From positions 19,456,501 to 19,520,500 of the forward strand of contig NC_068971.1 in assembly GCF_016808095.1 (NCBI RefSeq): a DNA stretch of 64,000 nt, written 5' to 3'. Position 1 is the first letter of the stretch, and every line of letters begins with the position of its first letter. This DNA comes from Vigna angularis (taxonomy: Eukaryota; Streptophyta; Magnoliopsida; Fabales; Fabaceae). Both the position numbers and the translations under genes were made by a program. Positions 46,710-57,348 of this stretch are shown here, in pieces. The notes below the pieces were generated by a model that was not told where the DNA came from, did no database searches, and saw only the letters and a program-made list of their open reading frames with translations.

Positions 46710-48037
46710 CTATTTCTCCCATATGCCTTCGTTGTGATCACATCGAGTTGCATGTATTTCATCGGGTACATCATTAACCTTATTTTCAATGGTTCTTAAT
46801 GAGAAGGAGCTTGTCTCAAGTATATGTAGAGAGTCTTCATCATCAGTTGTGTGCATGGCTCTGCCTTCCAACACCACTGACCATTTATGATTCATTGGGT
46901 CAGTAACATAGAATATTTGTCTTGCTTGACTAGCCATAATAAATTATTCATCCTTGTAACTCATTTTGTTAAGATCAACCAAAGTGAATCTAAGGTCCTC
47001 TATCACCACATCAGAATTACTATCAACCCATTTACACTTGAAAACTGAAACTCTAAAAGTGACACAATCAACTTCCCAAATTTCTTGTATTATTCCAAAA
47101 TAACTCATTGATGTTGTGATTGGATTCTTATCCTTGGAACTGGAAAAGTGTACAGCCTCAGCTTGTAGGGTAACTCCACTATTTTGAACTCTGCTTTTAT
47201 CAACTTCCTCCTTTGAATAGAACAAGTAATTGTTTATGTAATAGACGCCGAAAGTTATCACATCGGTGTTAGGTCCACGAGCTAGTCTCAATAGATTTTC
47301 AGAAACATTTGGAGTCGCGTAAATCTTTTTCTTAAACCAAGTTAAAAAGGATTTGTTATGTTCATGAAGTGTCCACTTTTCACTCATACGTGGATGTGCA
47401 GACTTAATTTCATCAATGTGTTGTGAAATGTAAGGAATAACATCCTCTGTGTTGTTTAAAATGTACAAATGAGCTTGATTGACTACTTTTCCACTAATAC
47501 TTTCAATCTTCACTCCTCGAACTCACTTTCCTTCACGTTTGTCTTCATGTCTATTCTTTGGAAGTGCCATTGGTTCACAACTTGGCATATAACTTGAGCA
47601 TAATTCAATGGCTTCCTCTATAATGTAGCGCTCTATAATTGAAGCTTCCAGTCTCAATTGATTCTTAACATATCCCTTGAAGATCTTCATGTATCTTTCA
47701 ACCCGGTACATCCACCTCAAGAAAACTAGCCCGCATATTCAAATTTCTCTCACTAGATAGACAATCAAATGAACCATAATATCAAAAACTGAGGGTGAGA
47801 AATACATTTCCAATTGGCACAATAGTTTGATGACCTCATTTTGCAAATCATCTAACTGTCGAGGATCGACAACTTTCTTGCAAATGGCACTGAAAAACAA
47901 ACTCAAACGTGTGAGAATACCTCTAACAGATGCAGGTAATATTGCTCGAATAGCTACTGGTAAAAGTTGTTGCATTAAGACATGACAATCATGAGACTTT
48001 AAACCAACTAACTTAAATCTTGCATAGAAACAAGGCT
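46710..48037 (-). pseudogene. CACTA transposase TNP2, C-terminal part (DUF4218-DUF4216)
   Basis: Running leftward: LVGLKSHDCHVLMQQLLPVA (~48010-47950) and QLDDLQNEVIKLLCQLEMYF (to 47739), characteristic of DUF4218. Then ERYMKIFKGYVKN and EEAIELCSSYMPS (47523-47720), then the DUF4216 region (46944-47513) with NTDVITFGVYYINNYLF and CKWVDSNSDV. Last comes ASQARQIFYVTDPMNHKWSV with HATRCDHNEGIWEK (46710-46937). These are the standard C-terminal segments of En/Spm TNP2 transposases. Stops separate the blocks (for example TGA where relatives have Arg in V-R-E-I-R, and TAA before F-I-M-A-S-Q). The catalytic TNP2 domain upstream is lost at the junction with the LTR fragment, so it is inactive. Confidence 0.88.
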
Positions 48038-48039
48038 AC

Positions 48040-48349
48040 TAATATTCGATGAATAACGTTATGGAACCTTCATATTATGTAAAGTTTTTCACATTTATTT
48101 TAATGTTTTCAGTTCTATTTACTTATGTTTAATTTCGTGATTTAAGTTCCATTTATTTTCCTTGCAAAAACATTTTCAAAACTCCCCCCACTGCGTGTTT
48201 GACCTAAGTCTCGAACCACATTTGGTCCTTGAGAGACGACCTAGGAGTCACTTCCTAGCACTATACTGCATTCTTTATTTGCACATCAAATTTGATGGGC
48301 CGCGACAGCCGCATCAAATTTTGGTGCCGTTGCCGGGGAAAACATATTT
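48040..48349 (+). repeat. Fragment of gag-only-type gypsy LTR plus primer site
   Basis: GGTCCTTGAGAGACGACCTA and GGAGTCACTTCCTAGCACTA (~48229-48263) match the complement of the left end of the 38295 LTR. CATCA (48312-48316) ends the LTR and a tRNA-Asp primer site with one mismatch follows (48322-48339). The rest of the element is missing; about 10 bp later the sequence is Copia polymerase. Confidence 0.75.
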
Positions 48350-50779
48350 GACTTGTTCAAGTGTATGTGGATGATATTATCTTTGGATCTACTGATGATT
48401 CGTTATGTGAGGGTTTTATAAATATAATGCAAGGTAAATTTCAGATGTCTATGATGGGTGAACTAAATTTCTTCTTAGGATTACAAATTAAACAAATGGA
48501 AGGTGGAACTTTCGTTTCCCAAACCAAGTATTGTAGGGAAGTACTTAAGAAGTTTGGAATGGACACCTGTAAAGAAGCCAATACCCCTATGGCAACCTCT
48601 TGTTACTTAGATAAGGATGACTCTAGAGAAGAAGTAAATCAAACTATGTATAGACGGATGATAGGATCTTTGTTGTATCTTACTGCTAGTAGACTTGGTA
48701 TTATGTAGAGTGTTTGTGTATGTGCTAGGTACCAAGCAAATCCCAAGGAGTCTCATTTGACTACTGATAACGGTTGAAAAACCGTTATTTTTATGCTTAA
48801 AATTGATACCAAAAGCAACCTTTAAGACTTAGAAATTAGCTTGAACTCATATTTTTGCTTTAGTTTTGTGAATAAGAGAGTTGAAGGTGAATTTAATGGT
48901 TTTGTGCAAGATTCCCTTGATTTTGTAGGCTAATTGAATGATTTAAAAGAAGAATTGAAGTACCGAATGATTGGAATGTTGAAAAGTCAATCAGAAACCA
49001 GAAAAGTCAACTAGTCAACCAAAAAAGTCAACCAGTCCACCAGAATGCTGAAAAGTCAACCAGAATATAGAAAAAGTTGCGACCGACTGGCGTTGAGCGG
49101 TAATTTTGCGTTGAGCGGCAGTTTTCAGGTGCCGAAATCGCCGCTGAGGAATAAAACAGCAGCTGGGGGCAAAATGGATCATGCGCTAGTACCGCTCAAT
49201 AGTAAAATACCGTTGAACGCCATTCTAAATGGGCTTAGACCGGTTTTCTGTTACTTTTATGGGCTTGGGCCTAATTTTCTGTATTTTTTAGAATAGTATA
49301 TAAGCTTTAGGACGTCCTAGGGTTTGTATCTTTGGTTGGAGAAGACGCAAAACACACTTTTCACCCCTTGGGGGTAGAATTGCAGATGGTGACGACTCTC
49401 CTCTTCTCTTTCTAGGGTTTTTCTATCTCTTCCATTCTTTCATTATTGTTCATCTAGTTTCACCATGAATATGGTGAAGTAAAATTTGTATTGTTGTTGG
49501 GGAATCAATGTAATCTTTTGAAGCTCTCATATATGGAATTTTGTCTTTAAACATCATATTTATGATACATGCTTTCTTTCATGATTAGTTAGGGTTTTTC
49601 TTCTTTGCTCAAAGCATGCATTGTTTAACTCATTCGATGTTATGATTATTGGTTTTATTGATATGGACACATACGCTAAAATCTAGATCCGGGGAAACTC
49701 TCCCAACAGTAGTATAAACCTAGACATAGGAATATGATGGTTGGTTGTCGTTAAGCTTTCGTTCACCATAATGCATAATTAATTGCTAGGGAGACAAGAC
49801 ATTGTAAACTAGTGATTATGATTAGGCTTTCTTCGCTGAGACATCGGGTTTAAGGTAAATTAGAGAGTGGCATTAACATTGATGAAAAGAATGATGAATT
49901 CCTAAATATATGAGAGTGGATAAGATGAAATTGATTACCCCAACAACATACTCATCCATATAATTCGTTCCAAGTGTTTGTGTTCTTCTTTCCATTGATT
50001 AAAACTCATGCATACATGTTTACTTTTTGTCTTTTGCATTTGAAACCTCAAGAATTTGTTTATTTTCACAAGTCTTAAATAATCAAGAAGTGATATAACT
50101 AACTAGGCTGTGAGTCCTTTGGGAGAATGATACTTGGTCTTACCAAGTTTATTACTTGATACGATTCGGTCACACTTGCCGAGGTTACAAGTTTTTGGTG
50201 TCGTTTTCGGTGTTCAGAAATTTGTCATCAACTATGGTTAAGAGAGTTTTAAAATAACTTAAGGGAACCGCCTCCTTTGGACTTTGGTATCCCTCTGATG
50301 CTACACCTAGTTTGATAGGTTATTCTGATGCAGATTATGGGGGTTGTAGAATAGATAGAAAAAGTACTAGTGGCACTTGTCATTTTATGGGATGCTCTTT
50401 AGTTTCTTAGCACTCAAAGAAACAAGCGTGTGTAGCCTTGTCTACCACTGAAGCTGAATATATAGCAGCAGGTTACTATTGTGCCCAAATCTTGTGGATG
50501 AAACAACAATTGGAGGACTTTGATATCTTCCTTGATCACATTCCTCTGAAATGTGATAACACTAGTGCAATAAACCTAACCAAGAACCCTATAATGCACT
50601 CTAGAACTAAGCATATAGAGATTAGGCATCACTTCTTAAGAGATCATATCCAAAAGGGGGACTGCAAGATAGAATATATTCATACTTTGCACCAATTAAT
50701 AGACATTCTTACAAAAGTCTTGCCTAAGGATAGGTTCTATGATCTTAGAAGAGAATTAGAAGTTATAGATATGTCTTAA
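48350..50779 (+). pseudogene. Copia pol: end of reverse transcriptase and RNase H, interrupted
   Basis: RT signature LVQVYVDDIIFGST begins at about 48350, followed by GELNFFLGLQIKQ and MYRRMIGSLLYL (to ~48708, with a stop in place of a later Trp/Ser codon). After the nested LTR the frame resumes with VKRVLK and GTASFGLWYP, then SDADYGGC (~50325). RNase H features follow: STTEAEYIAA (50438-50467), CDNTSAINLTKNP and RTKHIEIRHHFLRDH, ending TAA 50777-50779. The YVDD catalytic pair is intact, but there are nonsense codons (for example TAG where V-S-W-H is expected at ~50408) and the N-terminal three quarters of pol are missing. Confidence 0.88.
48765..50230 (+). repeat. Athila-type solo LTR nested in Copia pol
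   Basis: 1466 bp, TGATAACGG…GTCATCA. Flanks ACTAC (48760-48764) and ACTAT (50231-50235) are a one-mismatch target duplication, and joining the flanks restores the Copia reading register. Carries the family hairpin in a covarying form and CGTTGAGCGG motifs near 49090-49120. Small frames inside (49045-49296) are not genes. Confidence 0.92.
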
Positions 50780-51186
50780 TCTTAAGATTCATGACCTTTT
50801 TAAGTTTTTCGTACTTCTAGCGTATTTAATCGATTATTATGGGAAAATAATCGATTATTTTGAGCTTGTAGAAAATATTTTCATTCGCTAATAATTGATT
50901 ATTACAAGTCATAATCGATTATTCTAACTTGCATTGAAATCTGGATAGTCATGAGCAGATAATCGATTATTACCTACAATAATCGAGGCAGAGCCCAAAA
51001 TAGAGCCGTTACCACGGTTATAAACGGCCATAAACGACTAGTTTTCGAATCCTTCCTATAAATAACCCCTCATAATCGATTATCAGCCACTCCTCTGCAC
51101 CCAAAACTCTGTCCAACTCATTATTGCATCAAAAACTCCCTCTTTCTCTCATCACTTTTCACATAACCAATTTCTCTCATCTTGCC
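50780..51186 (+). other. Copia spacer with AATCGATTATT palindromes
   Basis: Non-coding stretch between RNase H and the env-like ORF with about six AATCGATTATT-type palindromes (50827-51080), the same motif that recurs in the 3' LTR, followed by a C/T-rich leader-like segment. Confidence 0.65.
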
Positions 51187-52306
51187 ATGGCTGAATCAAG
51201 GAGACCTCACAGAAGGGCTGATTGAGCTTCTTCATTAGACCCCGTGTTCCTCGCCTAGCAACCATTGAAGGATGGATCTCTGATCAAGAAGAGCATGCTG
51301 AATACATTCACTTCATGCAAGAGCGTCGGATCATGGCTGTGAAATTCATCCGACTAGATTTCTATCGATTTTATGGCTTTCAATTCCCTGATCTTTTTAG
51401 GGCTCAAGGTCTCACTCATCTCGTAGAACAAAAGGGGTGCATATATCCTAATCTCATTTGAGTGTTCTACTTCAACCTGAAGTACCACGAGGGAATCATC
51501 ACAACAAAGGTAAAAGGGGTTCCCATTATTTTGGATGATGACGTTTGGACAAATGTTTCACAGCTCACCATTTAGGATGATGTTGTGAAAGTCCATCTTG
51601 GGATGCCAGATTTCAACCGACTTCTTGTCTTCCAATCTTTTCTCCGTCATCCTGAACAGCAAACAAATTGTTGTCCATTACTGGTGGGCGGTTTCAAAGT
51701 TGAAGAACGCTTAATTCATTATCTGATTGTGTGGCTTTTGTGCCCCATGCCACAAATCATGCTCAGTGTTCTGAAGACACTATGCTGAAGTCTAAAAAGT
51801 ATCATGCTCATCATCTTCCTTATGCACTCCTCATTTCTAGAATTCTTGAATACAAAGGAGTGAATGTGGACGGAGAGCTCACTCAAACCATCCGAGCAAT
51901 TGGTACTAAAATTGGGGAGACAACATTTTGTCAAATGGGTTTTGTTACTCGTGGACGTGTGATCATTCACAAGGATAACGATCACCAAAATAATGAAGAT
52001 GATGATATGGACGCTTACATGGCTGAACCAGTAAGAGCTGCTGCTCCTTTTGATGCTGGTCCTTCCCAAATGCCTTCATCTTCCACCCTATCCATGGAGG
52101 AACATTTTGTCAGGTTGTCCAAACAACTAGAGGACATGAGACTTGCTCAACAAGCTCATTTTGATCAAATCTTTGAGAGGCTGCAAACTCATGAAGAATA
52201 TGTGATTGATCAGTTCAACGAATTTGACACACTTTTAGGAACATTGAAAATCATCTCAATATTCATCCTCCAGAAAGACCACCCAGTCCAGAATTTTAAA
52301 CTTTAG
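51187..52306 (+). pseudogene. Env-like / putative plant transposon protein ORF of the Copia element, frameshifted
   Basis: Opens at ATG 51187 (MAESRRPHRRAD, then TGA) and is readable only in pieces: 51222-51461 with LDFYRFYGFQFPDLFRAQGL and a following FYFNLKYHEG segment, 51585-51788, then 51731-52306 in another frame with LPYALLISRILEYKGV, an acidic linker and a C-terminal coiled-coil-like stretch (MEEHFVRLSKQLEDMRLAQQ). The pattern (FY-N segment, 'LPYALLISRILEYKGV' box, coiled coil) is that of the putative plant transposon domain found in env-like third ORFs of SIRE-type Copia elements. Several stops and at least one frameshift; inactive. Confidence 0.7.
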
Positions 52307-52641
52307 GCCTATTGTTTCTTTGTTTGCTTGTGTTTGTTTTGTTTTAAATTATTAAGATGCTTCTAAATATCTATGTATGACACTTTCTCTCAAATTAAAT
52401 AAAATGCTCTCTTGTTCCAATTCTGTTTTAAATTAGTGCATACATTATTTAAAAGAGGGGGTGCACCTTTTAAGGGGGAGATGTTTACTCCTTTTGTTTC
52501 TGATAAAAAAGGGGGAGAAGAACAAATTCATAGTGCATTTACTACTAACTTGTTTCTTTGTGAGTTTGAATTTGTTTTTGCAGATAACACAAAGTTGCTT
52601 TTAAACAAATATTTTTTTATCATCATCAAAAAGGGGGAGTT
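52307..52641 (+). other. Copia 3' UTR and polypurine tracts
   Basis: Three AAAGGGGGAG-type purine runs (about 52470-52480, 52509-52520, 52630-52640); the last directly precedes the LTR and is the probable plus-strand primer. Confidence 0.7.
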
Positions 52642-53732
52642 TGTTACCAATGAGGTGCATTGATATTTTTATAGATAATGATTTTGATGATGTTGCAAGT
52701 GAAGAACTCGAAGAATGAAGTTGTAATTTATCTAAAAGCACTTTTGTAGACTGGAAATGTATTAGGAATAACTTTGAACATGTAAACACTTAGAAATTTA
52801 CTATCTTTAGGATATCTGCGCATATAATCGATTATGTGATGTAATAATCGATTATCACGAGCCTTGCTGAAAAATCATTGCTCTCGCAGATAATCGATTA
52901 TTGCTTGAAATAATCGAATATCTTGGTCTGGATGAGAATCGTCCAAGTCTCATAGATAATTGATTATTCCTCAGAATAATCGATTATCACTTTTTTGAAA
53001 ACCTTGTAACGGACTTAAATAATCGATTATTACTTACAATAATCGATTATCACTGGAAGTTGTATTGTTTCTTTTTAAATTCAGACTTGTGAGCTATATA
53101 TAGTGGTCCAAAAACCCTTAGAGGGTGAATCTAAGTCACTTGAGAATAAAGTGTGATATGAGGAAGTTCTCAAATTATTAGTTCATTGCCCTTGTCAAGT
53201 CTTGTGAATAGGAGAAGCTTGCGCTTTGTGTGTCAAAGGTCAGAGCGGTTCTCTTCAAGTTGGCAGAGCTGTTTTTCTTCTGGTTCGTTGGTCGAAGGAA
53301 GATTTTCTATTGCACTGTTCCAGTTCGTCTTTCAAAGGAAAGTGTTCGCTGCTTGCTTCCAATTCGTTTGTCGAAGGAACTTTCCTTCTCGTTCGTTCGT
53401 CGAAGGAAGGTTTTACCATTCTTATTTCATTCACTATTTTGTAATCTGTAAAACTGCTTTTGGTGAAATCGTTAATCACTTTTAATAGTGATTAACATTT
53501 GGATGTAGAATCTTTTGATTCGAACCATGATAAAAATCTACTGTGTGATTTTTTCTACTCCCTACACTCTTTACATATTCTACACATCAAATGTTTGATA
53601 AAACGTTTAAGAGAAAATTAAAGGAACCATTTTTTAAAATTGACCGAACAAGCTCTTTACTTTTAACAATTTGTATCGTACTCTGAGTCTTGTTATTTCC
53701 GCTGCGCAATATCGGTTCCGATTGTTTCAACA
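52642..53732 (+). repeat. 3' LTR of the SIRE-like Copia element
   Basis: Starts TGTTACCAATGAGGTGC after the purine tract and is placed to end at …GTTTCAACA, because the next bases AATTTAAAAAGG resume a dispersed repeat seen at about 60052. About 1091 bp. Contains four pairs of AATCGATTAT palindromes (52810-53055) and TATATATAGTGG near 53095 as a possible TATA box. Frames at 53186-53485 are LTR sequence. Confidence 0.75.
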
Positions 53733-54845
53733 AATTTAAAAAGGAAAAGGAAAAAAAGGAGCGACCTTTGCCTTCGCACTGCCTTTTATTATTGAAGCCA
53801 AGGGTCACCCCATATCAGGCTCTTCCCAACAGTCATTCTTGTTTTCTATAAATACAGTTTCAGAGCCTTAGATAACCTGTAGACATGCATTTATAAAATT
53901 TATGCTATGAACTTCATCTGTTAATTTTTTTCTTTGTGTTTTCTGTTATCTCCTTTAAGGACACAAAAAAGCTTGAAAGAGTATAGAAAACCAAAGGAAA
54001 AGGTTGATAGATTTGGATTTCGCATCCTTTCAAAACGTTACTCCTCCTTCACTAAACTACAGAACTTCCATAACAAAATTCATGTTAACTTTTTCGTTTG
54101 GTTTGCTATCAATTCCTCTACTAAACGAAGACATTTCTTCGTTAACGATGAAGGTGTGGTAGAAAACCACAGGAAAATGTTAAAACTTATGAATTTAAAA
54201 CATATTCTCTAGCAGACGTCGAATTTTTTTAATAATTGACATGAATCTGCTCTTTCAAGGTGACAAAAGTGAGTCATTTCTTTGTGGTTTTGGTTGTTTC
54301 TCATGTTGAAAAGCTTGAAGGAGTGATAGAAACACAAAGAAGAGGTTGATACATTTGGATTTCACACCCTTTCAAAACGCTACAACCTCCATTCAACAAA
54401 ATCCTTCTATATTTTAACTATCCCATGGATCTTTTCGTGGTTAGATTTTCATTTTTTTTTCCTATGTTTAGTGTTATTATGCTTTTCTTTGTTTTGCTAT
54501 CATCTCTTTCAAGTTCACAAAAGCGAGTAATTTCCTTGTGGTTTGATTCTTTGTCATTGCGAAGAGCTTGAAAGAGTGATAGAAATCCAAAGAAAAACAT
54601 TGAGAGATTTGGATTTTGCACCCTTTCAAAATGCTACAACATCCATTCACAAAAATCCTTTTACATTTTAGTAATCCCGCGAATCTTTTCGTCATTTGAT
54701 TTTCATTTTTTTCCTATGTTTAGTGTTATTATGTTTTTCCTTTGTTTCGTTTTCATTTATGAACCTATGTTCTGTAAAATTGGATTTCTTTTAGAAATCC
54801 TTCAAATAATTTTACGTCAAATACTGAAGAAAAACGACATCCCTA
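53733..54845. repeat. Dispersed repeat block with ~250-bp internal tandem repeats
   Basis: No gene. 53733-54212 is similar to parts of 60050-60250 and 61528-61830 (shared CTATAAATACAGTTT, CTACTAAACGAAGACATTT and GTTAACGATGAAGG). Within it, CTTTCAAG/CTTTAAGG…AGCTTGAAAGAGTGATAGAAA recurs from about 53950, 54252 and 54505, a ~250-300-bp tandem repeat. Probably part of one old element of unknown class. Confidence 0.6.
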
Positions 54846-54999
54846 CACTACTGGAAAAACGCGATTTACAGACGGCATATTACCGAAGGCTTTGAAGCCC
54901 TCGGTATTAAGATGATTACCGAAGGCTTTGAAGCCGTCTGTAACGTTCTCGCTAATTTAAGTCTAATATTGGGGTTTTCGTTCCCCATTTTCATTTTCT

Positions 55000-55760
55000 T
55001 CACGCTTCGTCATTTTCTCCAAATTTTCCAATTTTCCTCCCCTTTGTTCTCTTCTCTGAAGCTTCCCCTTCCCTTCCCTATTCTGCCGGTGCCCTCCAAT
55101 ATTGAGCGATTCTGGGACAAAGGGTTGGTTGGTTGACACTGATTTGGGGATTCTTTGGCTGGAATTGAAGATGGCGGTTTGGGGGTTCTACGCCTAGGTT
55201 CGCTGAGGCTGGTTTGGTGGTTTTGCAATTGGGTTGGTTGACGCCGATTTGGGGGTTCTGCGGCTGGGTTCGTTGACGCAGGTTTCGGGGTTCGTGGGAG
55301 ATGTTCAGAACATGGCGGCAACGACAGTCTCATTGAAGGTTGGTAGATCTGGAGCGAATAGCATTGTGATGGTGATGGAGGTAGCAAGACGCGCTACGAC
55401 TATTTTTGTGGTGGCTCTGCCGGTCTGCGAAGGGGATAAGATCGCGATTAGGTGACTCTCGAGATTATCATGTTTCTCGGCTCTACCGTCGATGAGGCTT
55501 TAGATCAGAACCAGCGCGTCCCTTTGTAATCACTCTTCTTCTCGAAGTCGTTCATGGAGAAGATCGGTGCTCTACTATCATAGAAGGCCTTCCCTATATG
55601 TGAGGAGATCTCTTTTGGAGGATTTTCGTGAAGGGTTGGTCCTCCGGTTGAGGTTTTTTGTTGAAGGCTGGTGGAAGAGTGGTTGATCGAGCAAGAGGGG
55701 AGAAGCGGTAGTGCTCTTACCATCAAAACCGTAAGAGGTTAAAGTGGTTAGCAAGCTCAA
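55000..55760. other. GC-richer interior segment of the CACTA element, possible captured sequence
   Basis: Contains a C/T-rich leader-like stretch, a ~50-bp minisatellite around GGTTGGTTGACGCCGATTTG (55115-55285), and overlapping frames on both strands (minus 55010-55387, 55505-55726; plus 55234-55455). I recognise none of the translations. Composition differs from the AT-rich flanks, which suggests captured host DNA. Confidence 0.4.
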
Positions 55761-56789
55761 GAAAAGTCTAGGTAAGGGGAGAACAAAGTTATATCTAATG
55801 CACGATGGGTTACATAAATGAATATGAGTTTTGGGTGGATGTTTTATGGTGCTTTTGTGTTTTCTCTCGTGTTTGGAAAAGTTCTATGTAATGAGAGTAA
55901 CTTTGTTTATATTGATTTATGTATGAATATGCATGAGGGAACAAATGACATTGATATGATGAACTTTTATATGTAAAATGTGATTGTGTGAATGAGGAGA
56001 GTATTTTTATTGGGAAAAAAGCAGACACGGGATCCACTCTCGGTCTCTTCTTGGATTCGGTAAACCTAGTGTGTGACATGTTCATAGGATCAAGAGAGAA
56101 AGGTTAGAATGCAGCGTGGGAATGAGTTGAATGATGAGTGAGGAGGTTTAGAGTATAAGGGCGTATTGGTGATAAAGGAAATAGATGAAGGAGAAAAGAA
56201 GAGTGTGAATGTTGTAAGACGTGGAAGAAGAGAGAAGAGGAAATAAAGAGGTTAGGTCTGCTAGTTTTAGAAGAATATGATAGAGATATTGGAAAGAAAG
56301 AAAGTGGTTGTTTGAGTTAAAGAAAGGAATGAATGGTTTCAGGTCTATGCATAAGTAAGGGTTGTGCAACTTTTTAGAATGTAGAAGAAATAAGAAAGTT
56401 AAGAATAGGAGTTAAGGATGGTCCTACAAGCTTTATGAGGAAGAAAGAAAAGAAAAAGAAAAAGAGAAAGAATTGGGTTAAAATAGGTTGACCATGTGGG
56501 AAGAGCATGCATGTGGAAGGATTTCAAGAAGCTTTTGTTTCTTTAAAACATAAGTTTGTTTTTTTAACTAAAAAGAAGTTTATTTTCCTTGATTTGTAAA
56601 GGCACTATCTATTGATTCAGTACTTGTTTGATTTTGTTTGGTCTTATCTTCTTGTGTCGATAATAAAAATATGACCCTTTTCTTCTTGAGCTAATTTGAA
56701 ACGTTGTCGGTTAATCTTATAATCTCTCTATTTAATACTAATCACCATGATGCTTTGAGTCTTCTAACTTTTGTGTTTGATTTCCCACA

Positions 56790-57348
56790 TTGTTTTCTAA
56801 CCTGCCAAGTAGATGCCAAAATATTATGCTTTGTCTTTATGCCCTGATTGCAGCTATGGTTTGTTTGTTTCAGTTAACTGAGTATGGTTTACTTGTCAGG
56901 CTGTTAATCTGGGAAGATCACTACTATGAACCCTTGCCATCTCCTTTCCCTCCACGTACTGTTGGGGTGTCTAATTTTCCATACCGAGACGGGGAAGGGT
57001 GCTGGTTTTCTTCTGAGTCTCAACTGGGGATTCAGGAGGAGGACAGAGTCGGTGGATTGATTAACAAAATGATGTTGAATAATTCAGTCAGTATTGCTGG
57101 AGAAGGGTTGGTCCTCCCTATTTTGCCTTTTCATTGCTTATCATTATCAATATTTGAAGTGTTTTCCTTCTCATTCCCATCTTACTCAAGTTCCATCTTT
57201 TGTTGTTAACCAGGATGGTTGGACGGGCAACATTTACAGGAAACTATCAGTGGATTCTTATGAACAATTTCAGTGGAGATGCATATCCACCAGAGGTATT
57301 GAGTTGATTTTATTCCCCCAAGATTATGAGTTAATAGTTTATGATTAA
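56790..57348 (+). pseudogene. Unrecognised exon-like segment in the CACTA element
   Basis: A 139-codon frame (56790-57209) is followed by an acceptor-like TTGTTAACCAG and a second open stretch (~57210-57348, with DGWTGNIYRKLSVDSYEQFQ). The middle of the first frame (LLIWEDHYYEPLPSPFPPRT…) looks protein-like rather than random. Splice-like CAG and GT boundaries are present, but I cannot name the source protein. Could be a captured host gene fragment. Confidence 0.35.

Larger units (their letters stand above)
33880..48037 (-). mobile_element. Large decayed CACTA (En/Spm) transposon with nested insertions
   Basis: Remnants of the two CACTA genes lie in order on the minus strand: TNP2 C-terminal part (48037 to 46710), then a second ORF (46624 to ~34860). 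Left of them is a GACGT-rich tandem region (33885-34440) that may be the subterminal part. Three insertions split it: solo LTR 36224-37563, gypsy element 38295-45979, and inside the latter solo LTR 41151-42455. The right side is cut at ~48037, inside TNP2, by an LTR fragment. Neither CACTA terminus was found, so the outer limits are estimates. Confidence 0.75.
48350..53732 (+). mobile_element. 3' half of a SIRE-like Copia retrotransposon
   Basis: Order RT C-terminal part, RNase H, spacer, env-like ORF, purine tract, 3' LTR is that of SIRE/Maximus Copia elements. The 5' LTR, gag, protease, integrase and most of RT are absent. A solo Athila-type LTR (48765-50230) is nested in the pol frame. Confidence 0.8.

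Noticed and set aside
48310..48345. Primer site as the 5' start of the Copia element
   Set aside because: It is the tRNA-Asp type used by Athila-like gypsy elements, and Copia pol begins abruptly about 10 bp later; two truncated elements are joined here.
53186..53485. Ser/Arg/Phe-rich frames in three registers
   Set aside because: Inside the Copia 3' LTR; caused by imperfect TCGAAGGAAG repeats.
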